Part shown: positions 26,369 to 34,574 of the stretch, one piece after another
Layout of the letters: each line of letters begins with the position of its first letter
How positions within the stretch are numbered: the first letter of the stretch is position 1
NCBI RefSeq assembly: GCF_030144325.1
Contig: NZ_CP126307.1
Location: forward strand, 5,050,001 to 5,114,000
Source of the DNA: Bosea vestrisii
GTDB taxonomy: Bacteria > Pseudomonadota > Alphaproteobacteria > Rhizobiales > Beijerinckiaceae
Direction of reading: 5' to 3'
Length of the DNA: 64,000 nt
The notes under the pieces: model-generated
Seen by the model: only the letters and a program-made list of their open reading frames with translations
Database searches by the model: none
Told to the model about the DNA's origin: nothing
Made by a program: the position numbers and the translations under genes

Positions 26369-26629
26369 GTGAGCATTCTTTGGACCATTATCGTCGGCTT
26401 CGTAGCGGGTGTCGTTGCCAAGTTCCTGATGCCCGGATCGAATGAGCCCGCGGGGTTTGTGCTGACGACGATCCTGGGAATCGTCGGAGCCTTCGTGGCG
26501 TCCTATCTCGGGCAGGCGCTAGGTTGGTACGCGCCCGGAGAGGGGGCAGGAATCATCGGGGCCATCGTCGGGGCGGTCATTGTCCTGGTGGTGTGGGCGT
26601 TTCTCTCGAAGCGCGGAAACGCCGTCTAG
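26369..26629 (+). CDS. GlsB/YeaQ/YmgE-family stress-response membrane protein
   Basis: Small very hydrophobic protein of 86 residues read from GTG 26369, preceded by gggagg. Three membrane segments with glycine-zipper motifs (ILWTIIVGFVAGVVAKFLMP, TTILGIVGAFVASYLGQALG, AGIIGAIVGAVIVLVVWAFL) are typical of transglycosylase-associated proteins, which are induced by envelope or acid stress. ATG 26327 would add 14 non-conserved residues across the ribosome site and is rejected. Confidence 0.92.
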   Translation: MSILWTIIVGFVAGVVAKFLMPGSNEPAGFVLTTILGIVGAFVASYLGQALGWYAPGEGAGIIGAIVGAVIVLVVWAFLSKRGNAV

Positions 26630-26637
26630 AGGCCGTT

Positions 26638-26674
26638 CCGATCAGGTTGTTTCAGTTTGAGCCGATCCGGCTCC
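26638..26674. repeat. Degenerate copy of the ccgatcag...gatccggctcc element
   Basis: Starts ccgatcaggtt and ends gagccgatccggctcc, the last 15 bases forming a short hairpin (gagccg-atc-cggctc). Start and end match the stronger inverted repeat at 31192-31238 with nearly equal spacing. Here it follows the GlsB-like gene and could act as its terminator. Confidence 0.45.
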
Positions 26675-26715
26675 AGGCCTGCTAGTCAGCCCATTTTCAA
26701 CCGCAGGAGACACAT

Positions 26716-27180
26716 ATGAGCGAGAGCCGCCTGCCGTCCATGACGGCCCTTCTCGGTTTGCTGGCTGTCGCCGGCTATCAGAACAGGGACAAGATCGCAG
26801 AATGGTTGGGGAGCGCCAAAGAGCCGGGGCGCCCGACTGCGCCATCGTCCGACATGCCTCCGGAAGCGGGCGGCATCCTGGGCGGCGCGCTCGGAGCCGG
26901 CGGGATCGGCGGCCTGCTGAATGGTGGGCTGGGTGAGCTCCTCGATCGTTTCAAACAGGCCGGCCAAGCTGACAAGGCTGATTCCTGGGTGCGGCAGGGA
27001 CCAAATCAGGAGGTCGCGCCGCAGGAATTCGAAACTGCCATCGGTCCCGACGTCATCGATGCCTTGGTTCGGCAGACAGGGCTCTCGAAGGAGGAACTGC
27101 TGTCGCGTCTGTCGCAACGGGTTCCCGAGGCTGTCGACCGTTATACGCCGGAAGGCCGGCTCGGCGCGGCTGGCGCCTGA
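26716..27180 (+). CDS. YidB-family (DUF937) protein
   Basis: A 154-residue protein of the YidB/DUF937 family. A glycine-rich stretch (GGILGGALGAGGIGGLLNGG, about 54-73) is followed by the conserved KADSWVRQGPNQEVAPQEFE and GLSKEELLSRLSQRVPEAVD. The role of the family is unknown; it is often found beside stress genes, as here. ATG 26716 has an aggaga ribosome site 7 bases upstream. Confidence 0.9.
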   Translation: MSESRLPSMTALLGLLAVAGYQNRDKIAEWLGSAKEPGRPTAPSSDMPPEAGGILGGALGAGGIGGLLNGGLGELLDRFKQAGQADKADSWVRQGPNQEVAPQEFETAIGPDVIDALVRQTGLSKEELLSRLSQRVPEAVDRYTPEGRLGAAGA

Positions 27181-27205
27181 ACCAGCATCCTGGCCGCCCG
27201 CACGA

Positions 27206-27802
27206 TCAACTTTGCGGCGGGCGGCCGGGGACGAGGTCGTCAGGAACCTCGCCGCTCGCAAGGTCCCGCGGCCGGTTGAGCCTGATCATCGGCCAGACCT
27301 GCCAGAACGAGGCGGCCGCGAGCACAACTCCGAGACCCGCAGCAGCGGTAGCGCCCTGCTCGAAAGCGCGCAGGCTGAAAAAGGTCAGCATGATCATCGC
27401 GCCGCCGCCGGCGAGCGCCAGCGCCAGCCAGAGCAGATAGGGCTTGCCGGCGAGGAAGCGCGCTTTTGGATTGGCACGCACGATTGCGGCAGACAGGGCC
27501 GTGACGAAAGCGTGGTAGCGCGCATCGTCGCGGTCGATGTCGGTCAGTGAACGCCAGGACAGATTGCCGAAGGTGATCGTCTTGCCGTCACTCAGCCGCA
27601 GCCGGGTTCGAAAGCCCTTCGACGAGACGTTGCTGGGCGCATAGATGAAGCGCACCTGCTCGACCGCGGACAGCCTGACCTGATCGACCTTGCGGGTCGA
27701 ATCGATCTCCAACACGTCGCCTTTCAGCCGATAGGCGATTTCGAAGCCGATCGGTTTCGGGCGCTGGCGCCATGAGGGGAGGGGTGCGTCATCGGCATGC
27801 AT
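27206..27802 (-). CDS. Conserved hypothetical membrane protein
   Basis: A 198-residue protein of unknown function. The first about 105 residues are beta-rich and resemble a PH-like module (FEIAYRLKGDVLEIDSTRKV, VRLSAVEQVRFIYAPSN, RLRLSDGKTITFGNLSW). Two membrane segments follow (about 122-140 and 151-167), then a short charged C-terminus. The layout, a PH-like domain before paired helices, suggests a small inner-membrane protein with a cytoplasmic N-terminal domain. It is convergent with the YidB gene and adjacent to the FAD oxidoreductase, without clear linkage to either. Confidence 0.7.
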   Translation of the reverse strand: MHADDAPLPSWRQRPKPIGFEIAYRLKGDVLEIDSTRKVDQVRLSAVEQVRFIYAPSNVSSKGFRTRLRLSDGKTITFGNLSWRSLTDIDRDDARYHAFVTALSAAIVRANPKARFLAGKPYLLWLALALAGGGAMIMLTFFSLRAFEQGATAAAGLGVVLAAASFWQVWPMIRLNRPRDLASGEVPDDLVPGRPPQS

Positions 27803-27874
27803 GGCCGCGAGGCTTAGCGGGTCCGCCCCGGTTCGGCTAGCTGCCGCACCGATTCGGCGCGTCCGAGCGGCGTG

Positions 27875-29086
27875 CTATATTTTCCAGCCGGGAAAGCGGT
27901 CGGGGCGCAACCAATCCTGTTCGGGATCGCCGTGGCCGGACAGCACTGCCTCGACCAGCCAGCGCGCGGTCGCCGGTGCCGCGTGCATGCCGATGGAACC
28001 GAGCCCACCATGGACGAAAAGCCCCTCGACCGCCGTCCGGCCCGCGACCGGCAGGCCATCGGGGAGCATCGGCCGGTTGCCGGGATAGACGTTCTTGACC
28101 GGCGGGGTTCCAAGGCCGGGCAACATGCGTAGTGTCCGCTTGGCGATCCTGCTCGGCATGTCGGTATTGCGTAGAAGATCGCGGAAGGCGGGTTGGAGCG
28201 AGGCTCCGAGGCGTGCATCGCCGCCTCGCATCGGATTCAGGCAGATGGCTTCCACCATCGGCCGGTCGTCACGTTGATCTGCGACATCGGCGAGACCGGA
28301 GAGATCCATCCTTCTGCCGAGTTCCTCCTGGCCCGGCCAGGTCAGTTCCTCGACGATCCATGGCAGTTCGAAGTCGAGCTTGCCGAGTTGGATCAGCCAG
28401 CCGCGACCGGCGATGAAAGGTAGGCCGGGAAGTGGCCCATCACCCACGGTCCGCCGGAGCAGATCCGACATCCATAGGCCGTTGGCGATGAAAACGAGAT
28501 CGGCGGGGATGATCCCTTGGTCACTAAGGACGCCCTGCACTTTCCCGCCCCGGGAATGGATTTGGGCGATGCGCAGGCCGGTCCGGATGGTGGCCCCCGC
28601 CTCGCGAGCAGCGTGCGCGAAGGCGTGCGTCGCGCCCATCGGCTCCAGCGTCCAGGCGCGGTCGACCGAGTAGGCCCCAGCCACCTTGAACCCGATCCGC
28701 GGATAGTCTCGCGCCAGCTCCGCTCCCGACAGCTTCTCCATCTCCACGCCGGCCTCGCGATAGCGCTCGGCGATCGACGCAGCCTGCTCGAAGCTGGCCT
28801 CGTCCTCGGAGATGAGCAGATGCCCCACACGGCCGAACTCGAACGGCACCGGCCCGTCGGCGAGTTCCGCATAGATCCCGGCGCAGGCGTCGAGCAGTTC
28901 GACCACTTGTCTCTCCGGTCCGCTGAGAAGGGTTCCTGTATTCCGCCCGGAGGACTCGGCTGCGATCATGCTCTGTTCGATCACGACCGTCTTCACACTC
29001 CGCCTCGCGAGTTCGTAGGCGAGGGTGCAACCCGCAATCCCGCCGCCGATGACCACGGCGTCCATCGGTCGCGTGACATGTGGCAT
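27875..29086 (-). CDS. FAD-dependent oxidoreductase (D-amino-acid oxidase / DadA-like)
   Basis: Flavoprotein of the DAO superfamily, 403 residues from ATG 29086. The dinucleotide-binding motif DAVVIGGGIAGCTLAYELA is at residues about 8-26, with the acidic strand end VVIEQ after it. The C-terminal FAD-contact region NRPMLPDGLPVAGRTAVEGL and VHGGLGSIGMHAAP closes the domain. Such enzymes oxidise amino acids or secondary amines; the exact substrate is not readable. It is divergent from a GntR/FCD regulator with a perfect palindromic operator between them, so the regulator very likely controls it in response to its substrate. Confidence 0.85.
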   Translation of the reverse strand: MPHVTRPMDAVVIGGGIAGCTLAYELARRSVKTVVIEQSMIAAESSGRNTGTLLSGPERQVVELLDACAGIYAELADGPVPFEFGRVGHLLISEDEASFEQAASIAERYREAGVEMEKLSGAELARDYPRIGFKVAGAYSVDRAWTLEPMGATHAFAHAAREAGATIRTGLRIAQIHSRGGKVQGVLSDQGIIPADLVFIANGLWMSDLLRRTVGDGPLPGLPFIAGRGWLIQLGKLDFELPWIVEELTWPGQEELGRRMDLSGLADVADQRDDRPMVEAICLNPMRGGDARLGASLQPAFRDLLRNTDMPSRIAKRTLRMLPGLGTPPVKNVYPGNRPMLPDGLPVAGRTAVEGLFVHGGLGSIGMHAAPATARWLVEAVLSGHGDPEQDWLRPDRFPGWKI

Positions 29087-29116
29087 GGCGCTGACTCCGT
29101 TTGTTTTCGTATACAA

Positions 29117-29138
29117 GTATCCTCGTATACGAGGATAC
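29117..29138. promoter_or_regulatory. Perfect 22-base palindromic GntR operator
   Basis: Core cctcgtatacgagg at 29121-29134, extended by gtat and atac on the two sides to a perfect 22-base inverted repeat; a further cgtatac half-site lies at 29109-29115. Its place between a divergent GntR gene and the FAD oxidoreductase gene, with GTATAC-type cores common for FadR/FCD regulators, makes it the likely shared operator. Confidence 0.78.
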
Positions 29139-29193
29139 CTATATCCCAGAAAGCCTACCTCTGCTAGAGCTGTCGAGTGAATCGGGGGGTCGC

Positions 29194-29871
29194 TTGCTGG
29201 AATTGGCCGGCCTGAAGCAAAAGCCGCAAACCGTGGCCGAGCAGGTCGCGAGCGTTCTGCGTGAAGCCATCGCGGACGGAAGCCTGGTGGCGGGCACTGT
29301 GCTGCGTCAGGATGATCTGGCGGAGCAGTTCGGCTTCAGCCGGATGCCTGTGCGCGACGCACTTCGCCAGCTGGAGGCCGAGGGGATCGTCTCTGTCCAT
29401 CCGACCAAAGGCGCTCATGTCGCCGCGATGGATGGCCTTGAGATTGCGGAAATATATGCGTTACGCGAAATCCTCGAATGCGAGGCACTGCGACTTTCGG
29501 TTCTCGCCATCGCGGATGAGAAGCTCGACGAGGCCGACCATGTGCTGAGGCAAATCGATGCCGAGCCGAATGTCGGCCGATGGGGAGCCTTGAACCGGAC
29601 CTTCCACCTCATCCTGTACAGCGCCTGCGGAAACGGCCGGCTACTTGGCCTGATCGAGGCGCATCACAATGCCGCTGACCGCTATGTCCGCATCTTGCTG
29701 TCGAACCTGGACTATCGCAGCCGGTCGCAGGCTGAGCACCGGGACCTGCTCGCGGCCTGCCGACAGCGCGACGAGGGCAGGGCGGTTCATATCCTGCGGC
29801 AGCATCTGGTCGAAGGCAGTCAGACACTCGTTGCTGCCATCGCGGGGCGTGCCGGGCTGCCCAAGAGGTGA
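29194..29871 (+). CDS. GntR-family transcriptional regulator with FCD domain
   Basis: About 225 residues from TTG 29194, chosen because a G-rich ribosome site (ggggggtcgc) precedes it and the length is normal. Residues about 10-75 form the winged helix (TVAEQVASVLREAIADG, DDLAEQFGFSRMPVRDALRQ, EGIVSVHPTKGAHVA). The rest is the all-helical FCD ligand domain; metal-site histidines are likely in FHLILYSACGN and EHRDLLAAC. It probably represses the divergent FAD oxidoreductase gene until an amino-acid-like ligand binds. An upstream in-frame extension would overlap the operator and is not favoured. Confidence 0.9.
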   Translation: MLELAGLKQKPQTVAEQVASVLREAIADGSLVAGTVLRQDDLAEQFGFSRMPVRDALRQLEAEGIVSVHPTKGAHVAAMDGLEIAEIYALREILECEALRLSVLAIADEKLDEADHVLRQIDAEPNVGRWGALNRTFHLILYSACGNGRLLGLIEAHHNAADRYVRILLSNLDYRSRSQAEHRDLLAACRQRDEGRAVHILRQHLVEGSQTLVAAIAGRAGLPKR

Positions 29872-29907
29872 GGGTGGTAGGAGGCGCCACCTATGAGAAG
29901 CGCGTGC

Positions 29908-31083
29908 CTACCGCGTCAGCGCCTTCATCGCACCGTCGAGGCCGTCGAGCGTCAGCGGGAACATCCGCCCCTCCATCAGCCCACCGATCTGGCGGATCGA
30001 CTGGGTATAGCCCCAGAGATGCTGTTGCACGGGATTGAGCCAGACCGATTTCGGGAAGCGCCCGGTCAGGCGCCGCATCCAGACCTCGCCAGGTTCCTCG
30101 TTCCAGTGCTCGACCGAGCCGCCCGGCATCGCGATCTCATAGGAGCTCATCGAGGCGTCGCCAACGAAGACGAGCCGGTAATCGGCCGGATAGGTGCGCA
30201 GCACGTCGAAGGTCGAAATGACCTGGTCGTGGCGGCGCCGGTTCTCCTTCCAGACCCGTTCATAGGGGCAGTTGTGGAAGTAGAAATGCTCGAAATGCTT
30301 GAACTCGGCCCGTGCCGCCGAGAACAGCTCCTCGGCCAGCTCGATATGCCAATCCATCGAGCCGCCGACGTCGAGGAAGAGCAGCACCTTCACCGCGTTG
30401 TGCCGCTCCGGCCGTAGCTTGACGTCGAGATAGCCGTGCTTGGCGGTCTCGGTGATGGTCTGGTCGAGGTCGAGTTCTTCGGCAGCGCCGGTGCGGGCGA
30501 ATTTGCGCAGGCGGCGCAGCGCGATGCGCAGATTGCGCACGCCGAGCTCGCGCGTGTCGTCGAAATCCTTGAACTCGCGCTTGTCCCAGACCTTCACCGC
30601 CCGAAAATTGCGGTTCTTGTCCTGACCGATGCGTACGCCTTCGGGATTGTAGCCATAGGCGCCATAGGGCGAGGTGCCGGCGGTGCCGATCCATTTCGAG
30701 CCGCCCTGATGGCGGCCCTTCTGCTCGGCGAGGCGCTGCTTGAGTGTCTCGAGCAGCTTGTCCCAGCCGAGCGCCTCGATCTGGGACTTCTCCTCGTCGG
30801 TGAGGAATTTCTCGGCGAGCTTGCGCAGCCACTCTTCGGGAATGCCGGCCTGCTCGAACGCCTCGCCCAGTGTCTCCATGCCCTTGAAGACTTCGGCGAA
30901 GACCCGGTCGAAACGGTCGAGATGACGCTCATCCTTCACCAGGCAGGTGCGGGCGAGATAGTAGAATTCGTCGACCCGATATTCAGCGAGATCAGCTTCG
31001 ACGCCTTCGAGCAGCGCAAGATACTCGCGCAAGGTGACCGGGACCTTGGCAGCGCGCAGATCGGTGAAGAGGCGAAGGAACAT
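29908..31083 (-). CDS. VWA domain-containing CoxE-like protein
   Basis: A 391-residue protein of the CoxE/VWA group. The N-terminal helical part (FTDLRAAKVPVTLREYLALL) is standard for the family. The VWA domain begins about residue 215 with LLFLDVGGSMDWHI, a variant metal-ion-dependent adhesion site (D-V-G-G-S instead of D-x-S-x-S), followed by CPYERVW and DYRLVFVGDASMSSYEIA. CoxE proteins act with MoxR-type AAA ATPases in metal-centre or complex maturation. No ATPase is directly adjacent here; the MoxR gene at 62.5 kb has its own partner. It is convergent with the GntR gene. Confidence 0.88.
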   Translation of the reverse strand: MFLRLFTDLRAAKVPVTLREYLALLEGVEADLAEYRVDEFYYLARTCLVKDERHLDRFDRVFAEVFKGMETLGEAFEQAGIPEEWLRKLAEKFLTDEEKSQIEALGWDKLLETLKQRLAEQKGRHQGGSKWIGTAGTSPYGAYGYNPEGVRIGQDKNRNFRAVKVWDKREFKDFDDTRELGVRNLRIALRRLRKFARTGAAEELDLDQTITETAKHGYLDVKLRPERHNAVKVLLFLDVGGSMDWHIELAEELFSAARAEFKHFEHFYFHNCPYERVWKENRRRHDQVISTFDVLRTYPADYRLVFVGDASMSSYEIAMPGGSVEHWNEEPGEVWMRRLTGRFPKSVWLNPVQQHLWGYTQSIRQIGGLMEGRMFPLTLDGLDGAMKALTR

Positions 31084-31191
31084 CGCGCTACTGTGGCCAG
31101 TGGCGCCTCGGGGTCAAGCTGCGGCGGCCTGAAGCCCGTTCCGGTCGGCATGCGATGCAAGCCGAGCGGCCAAGTCGTCCATCAAAAGTAA

Positions 31192-31237
31192 GAGCCGGAT
31201 CCGATCAGATTAAATTCGATCTGATCGGATCCGGCTC
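31192..31237 (-). terminator. Strong hairpin terminator downstream of HU
   Basis: A perfect 19-base stem: left arm 31192-31210 beginning gagccggatcc, right arm 31219-31237 ending ggatccggctc, with an 8-base loop. On the minus strand it is followed by a T-rich stretch (cttacttttg), so it should terminate the HU transcript. A degenerate relative occurs at 26638-26674, so it may also be a dispersed repeat. Confidence 0.75.
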
Positions 31238-31251
31238 CGGTCCATCAAGGC

Positions 31252-31524
31252 TCAGGCGACGGCGTCGGCCAGATCCTTGGTGACCTTGAACTTCACAACC
31301 GTCTTGGCCGGGACCTTGATCGTCGCGCCGGTCGACGGGTTGCGGGCCTCGCGGGCTTCGCGCTTAGAGGCGGCGAGCTTGCCGATGCCGCCGAGCGTGA
31401 CGTCGCCGCCGGACTTCAGGGTCTTGGCGACAACGCCGGCGAGCGAGCCGAGAATGGCCGAGACATCGGTCTTGGTCTTGCCCGTCTCATCCGCAATCGC
31501 GGCGATCAGTTCGTTCTTGGTCAT
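31252..31524 (-). CDS. HU-family DNA-binding protein
   Basis: Nucleoid protein of 90 residues. MTKNELIAAIADETGKTKTD is the standard N-terminus; GDVTLGGIGKLAASKREARE and the DNA-clamping arm RNPSTGATIKVPAKTV are intact. It binds and bends DNA as a dimer and compacts the chromosome. ATG 31524 is fixed by an AGGAGG ribosome site; the frame upstream is not protein-like. It is monocistronic, with a strong hairpin downstream. Confidence 0.96.
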   Translation of the reverse strand: MTKNELIAAIADETGKTKTDVSAILGSLAGVVAKTLKSGGDVTLGGIGKLAASKREAREARNPSTGATIKVPAKTVVKFKVTKDLADAVA

Positions 31525-31759
31525 AAAAACCTCCTGAGACCAATCATGTTTAAATTGACGCCGTGCCGAGCCCCGGAGGGTTCCGACACGTCGCGGCGAA
31601 TCGACGCAATCGCGCACGAGCCCGCCATTTGACACGCTTGCCGCCGGAACACGACGGCAGCGACCGTACATACGCACAGTAATTGGCTTCGTTCCTGTCA
31701 AAAGCCGCGAAATTGGGGCGGTTTTCACCAGCTTTGTGGAGCGATTGACAAGTTCCCTC

Positions 31760-31785
31760 GAATTATTTGAAGCTTGAAATAATTC
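31760..31785. promoter_or_regulatory. AAGCTT-centred palindrome upstream of the flavin monooxygenase
   Basis: A 26-base inverted repeat with a single mismatched pair: centre AAGCTT (31770-31775), arms gaattattt and aaataattc. TTGACA at 31745-31750 lies just upstream, so a bound protein would block the promoter. The dyad shape is typical of MarR-family repressors of aromatic catabolism. A related site is at 40009-40032. Confidence 0.65.
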
Positions 31786-31803
31786 AGGGGGGCAGAACAC
31801 GGC

Positions 31804-33044
31804 ATGAAGGCCATCATCATCGGCGGCGGCATGGGGGGCTGTCACTGGCCCTGATGCTGCATGCGCGCGGCATCGCCGCGACCGTCTACGAGCAGGCGAG
31901 CGAGATCCGCGAGGTCGGCGTCGGTATCAATACGTTGCCGCATGCCATTCGCGAATTGGCCGAGCTGGGCCTGCTGCCCGCGCTCGATGCGGTGGCGATC
32001 CGCACACGCGAACTGATCTACATGAACCGCTTCGGCCAGACCGTCTGGCGCGAGTTGCGCGGCCTGCACGCCGGCGCACCAGTTCCGCAATTCTCGATCC
32101 ATCGCGGCCGGCTGCAGGGTGTGATTCGCGACGCCGTGATCGAGCGCCTCGGCCCGGATGCGATCCGTACCGGCCGGCGTTTGCAAGGCTTCCTGCAGGA
32201 CGAGGGCGGCGTGACCGCGCATTTCGTCGACGCCAAATTGGGCGAGGTTGGCGAGACGGCGCGCGCCGATATCCTGATCGGCGCCGACGGCATCCATTCG
32301 ACGGTGCGAGCCCATTATTTCTCGGACCAGGGCGCGCCACGCTGGAACGGTGTCCAGATGTGGCGGGGCGCTTGCGACTGGCCGGCCTTCCTCGACGGCG
32401 AGAGCATGATCATCGCCGGCGGCATGGCCGGCAAGCTGGTGCTCTACCCGATCGCCGAGGGCAAAAAGCCCGGGACGCGCCTGACCAACTGGGTCGTCAA
32501 CGTCCGCACCGGCGATCCCTTGAAGCCGCCGCCGAAGGAAGCCTGGTCGAAGGCCGGCCGGTTGGAAGATGTGCTGCCCTTCGCCCGGCGCTTCACCGTG
32601 CCAGGCGTCGATATCCTCGCTTTGATCCAGGCGAGCGGCACCTTCTGGGAATATCCGATGTGCGACCGCGATCCGCTGCCGCGCTGGACGCACGGCCGGG
32701 TGACGCTGCTCGGCGACGCTGCCCACCCGATGTATCCGGTCGGCTCCAACGGCGCCTCGCAGGCGATCTTGGATGCGCGCTGCCTGGCCGATCTCATGGT
32801 CAAGGCCGAGCATCCGCGTCATGCACTCGCGGCCTATGAGGCGCAGCGTCTGCCGGCGACGGCCGAGATCGTCGCGATGAACCGGGCCGGCGGACCCGAG
32901 CGCGTCATCGATGCCGTCGAGGCGCTGGCGCCCAACGGCTTCGACGATGTCGAGCGGGTCCTGCCCTATGGCAAGCGCGAGCAGATCGTGAACGCCTATG
33001 CCGGCAAGGCGGGTTTCTCGGCGGCGCAGTTGGCGAAGCGCTGA
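31804..33044 (+). CDS. FAD-dependent monooxygenase (PhzS-like), N-terminus frameshifted
   Basis: Flavin hydroxylase of about 413 residues after correction. ATG 31804 gives the nucleotide-binding start MKAIIIGGGMGG, but after the G-run at 31833-31838 the native sequence continues in another frame (LSLALMLHARGIAATVYEQ). One more base there, for example a seventh G, restores the full GxGxxG fold. The rest is intact: ADILIGADGIHSTVRAHY (FAD/NADPH DG motif, about 155-172) and VTLLGDAAHPMYPVGSNGAS (GD motif, about 300-319). Such enzymes hydroxylate aromatic acids with NAD(P)H and O2. A MarR-type palindrome lies in the promoter. The frame break may be a sequencing error. Confidence 0.82.
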
Positions 33045-33052
33045 GGCGGAAC

Positions 33053-34033
33053 TCAGCGCTGTTCGGCCCGCATCAGCGGTGCGATCCGGTCGATCCGGTT
33101 GGTCCAGATCCCGGGAATCGGCCGGTCGAGGGCAGCCAAATCCTCGGCCCGGTCGACCCCGGCTGAACCGTCACCGCCGAGCAGCGGGCCGGCGACGATG
33201 ACCTCGCTGCCGGCGTCGCGCAAGCGGGCCGTGAACCGCGCCGGCCAGCCCCAGATCCAGCGTGTGTAGTTGGACGGGATCAGCAGCAACTGCCGCTCGC
33301 AGGATTGCGGGGTCAGCCCCGCCCAGCCCAGCGCGAGGTGGTGGATCAGGCAGCTTTTTTCTGCCGCTTTGGACATGGTGCGCAGGGTCGGAATGCGTTG
33401 ACGCAGCGCCGCGATCGGCCGGTCCCCGCCATAGGCCATCAGCAAGGTGAGCTGCGCCGGAGGGAGCTTCAGGAGGCGTTCGGCGAGCAGTTCGCCCTCG
33501 CGCGGATCGTTGCTCTTGATGTTGATAAGCAGACGCTGGTCGGGAAATCGCGCCAGCACCTCGTCCAGCGAGGGCATAAGGCCGATCCCCTTGCCGCGGA
33601 AGGGATAGGTCTTGCCACCATCCGCCGTATAGCCATGGCCGATGTCGAGCGTTTTGAGCTCAGTGAGCGTCTTCTCGCGGGTGACGCCCGTCCCGTTCGT
33701 CCGGCAGTCCAGCGTCCAGTCGTGGATCACGGCGAACTGGCCATCGATGGTCGGATGGATATCGAACTCGACGATGTCGGCGCTCGCGGCGAAGGCCGCC
33801 TCCATCGAGGCGAGGGTGTTCTCGAGATAGGGGTGTTCGGGCGGATTGATGCGGCTCGCCGTGCAGGTCGTGTCAATGACGCCGCTCGAGGGGTAGGTCT
33901 GTGCCAGCCCGCGATGCGCCAGCAGGACCGGGCGCTCCGTTGAGGCCGAGGCCAGGAGCGAGGTGTTTTGCACGAAGGCAGTGAGGCCTAAAGCCGCGGC
34001 CACAGCGCCGGCTGCGAGCCAGAATCGTTTCAT
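33053..34033 (-). CDS. Glycerophosphodiester phosphodiesterase (exported)
   Basis: Protein of 326 residues with a hydrophobic N-terminal export signal (FWLAAGAVAAALGLTAFV, about 4-21) and a GDPD TIM-barrel. Catalytic and metal motifs: LLAHRGLAQTYP (HRG, about 38-49), ENTLASMEAAF, DIVEFDIHPTIDGQFAVIHD (E and D ligands plus the second histidine) and LLINIKSNDP. It hydrolyses glycerophosphodiesters to glycerol 3-phosphate and an alcohol, probably in the periplasm. Insertions relative to short bacterial UgpQ suggest a distinct substrate range. It is convergent with the monooxygenase gene. Confidence 0.88.
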   Translation of the reverse strand: MKRFWLAAGAVAAALGLTAFVQNTSLLASASTERPVLLAHRGLAQTYPSSGVIDTTCTASRINPPEHPYLENTLASMEAAFAASADIVEFDIHPTIDGQFAVIHDWTLDCRTNGTGVTREKTLTELKTLDIGHGYTADGGKTYPFRGKGIGLMPSLDEVLARFPDQRLLINIKSNDPREGELLAERLLKLPPAQLTLLMAYGGDRPIAALRQRIPTLRTMSKAAEKSCLIHHLALGWAGLTPQSCERQLLLIPSNYTRWIWGWPARFTARLRDAGSEVIVAGPLLGGDGSAGVDRAEDLAALDRPIPGIWTNRIDRIAPLMRAEQR

Positions 34034-34095
34034 CGCTATCCCCTCGAAACGGGGCGCGATCTCGGCGGCGCAAGCCGGCGAAATTCAGCCGGAAA

Positions 34096-34476
34096 TCAGG
34101 CGCCTTCGGTCAGCTCGACGATGCGCGCTTTGAGCGCCGCGTTTTCCTGTTCGAGCCGGCGCAGGCGCCGCACCAGGTCGAGCGGAACAGGCGCTTCGTC
34201 CTGTTTTGCGGCAGCGGCGAAGGCAACGCCGATGCGCTCGCTGTCACGCCAGCGGGTGTGCACCATCCGGCTCTCGCGCTTGAGCGGGAGATAGAGCTCG
34301 AACAGATCGGGCACGGCGACGCTTGCCGGGAAAACCAGCAGCGCTCCGTCTTCCGACAGGTTTCTGACCGTGCAGTCCAGCGTCGATTGCCGCTGGTTGA
34401 AGATGACCTTGCCGCCGATTAGCGTCCGGTTGCGTGCGGAGCGGCGGCGTTCGGAGAGAATGGTCGCAGTGGGCAT
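34096..34476 (-). CDS. PilZ-domain protein with C-terminal coiled coil
   Basis: A 126-residue PilZ protein. The c-di-GMP contact motifs are RRRSARNR (RxxxR, about 10-17) and NLSEDGALL (N-x-S-x-x-G, about 39-47). After the beta-barrel, about residues 100-125 form a short leucine-zipper-like helix (LVRRLRRLEQENAALKARIV), so it may dimerise or dock on a partner. It probably changes conformation on c-di-GMP binding; the controlled process is not evident from its neighbours. Confidence 0.88.
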   Translation of the reverse strand: MPTATILSERRRSARNRTLIGGKVIFNQRQSTLDCTVRNLSEDGALLVFPASVAVPDLFELYLPLKRESRMVHTRWRDSERIGVAFAAAAKQDEAPVPLDLVRRLRRLEQENAALKARIVELTEGA

Positions 34477-34574
34477 GGCCCTGGCCTTGTTCTAGCTCAG
34501 GTTGAAACAATGCCCGGAAATGCTCTTGGTTGCAGCAGTAAGCTTTGCTTAACCTTAACTGCGCCGCGACACGC

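Noticed and set aside
34540..34562. TTAACCTTAA motif upstream of the PilZ gene as a CtrA site
   Set aside because: The two TTAA parts are only 2 bases apart, not 7, and the orientation does not fit.
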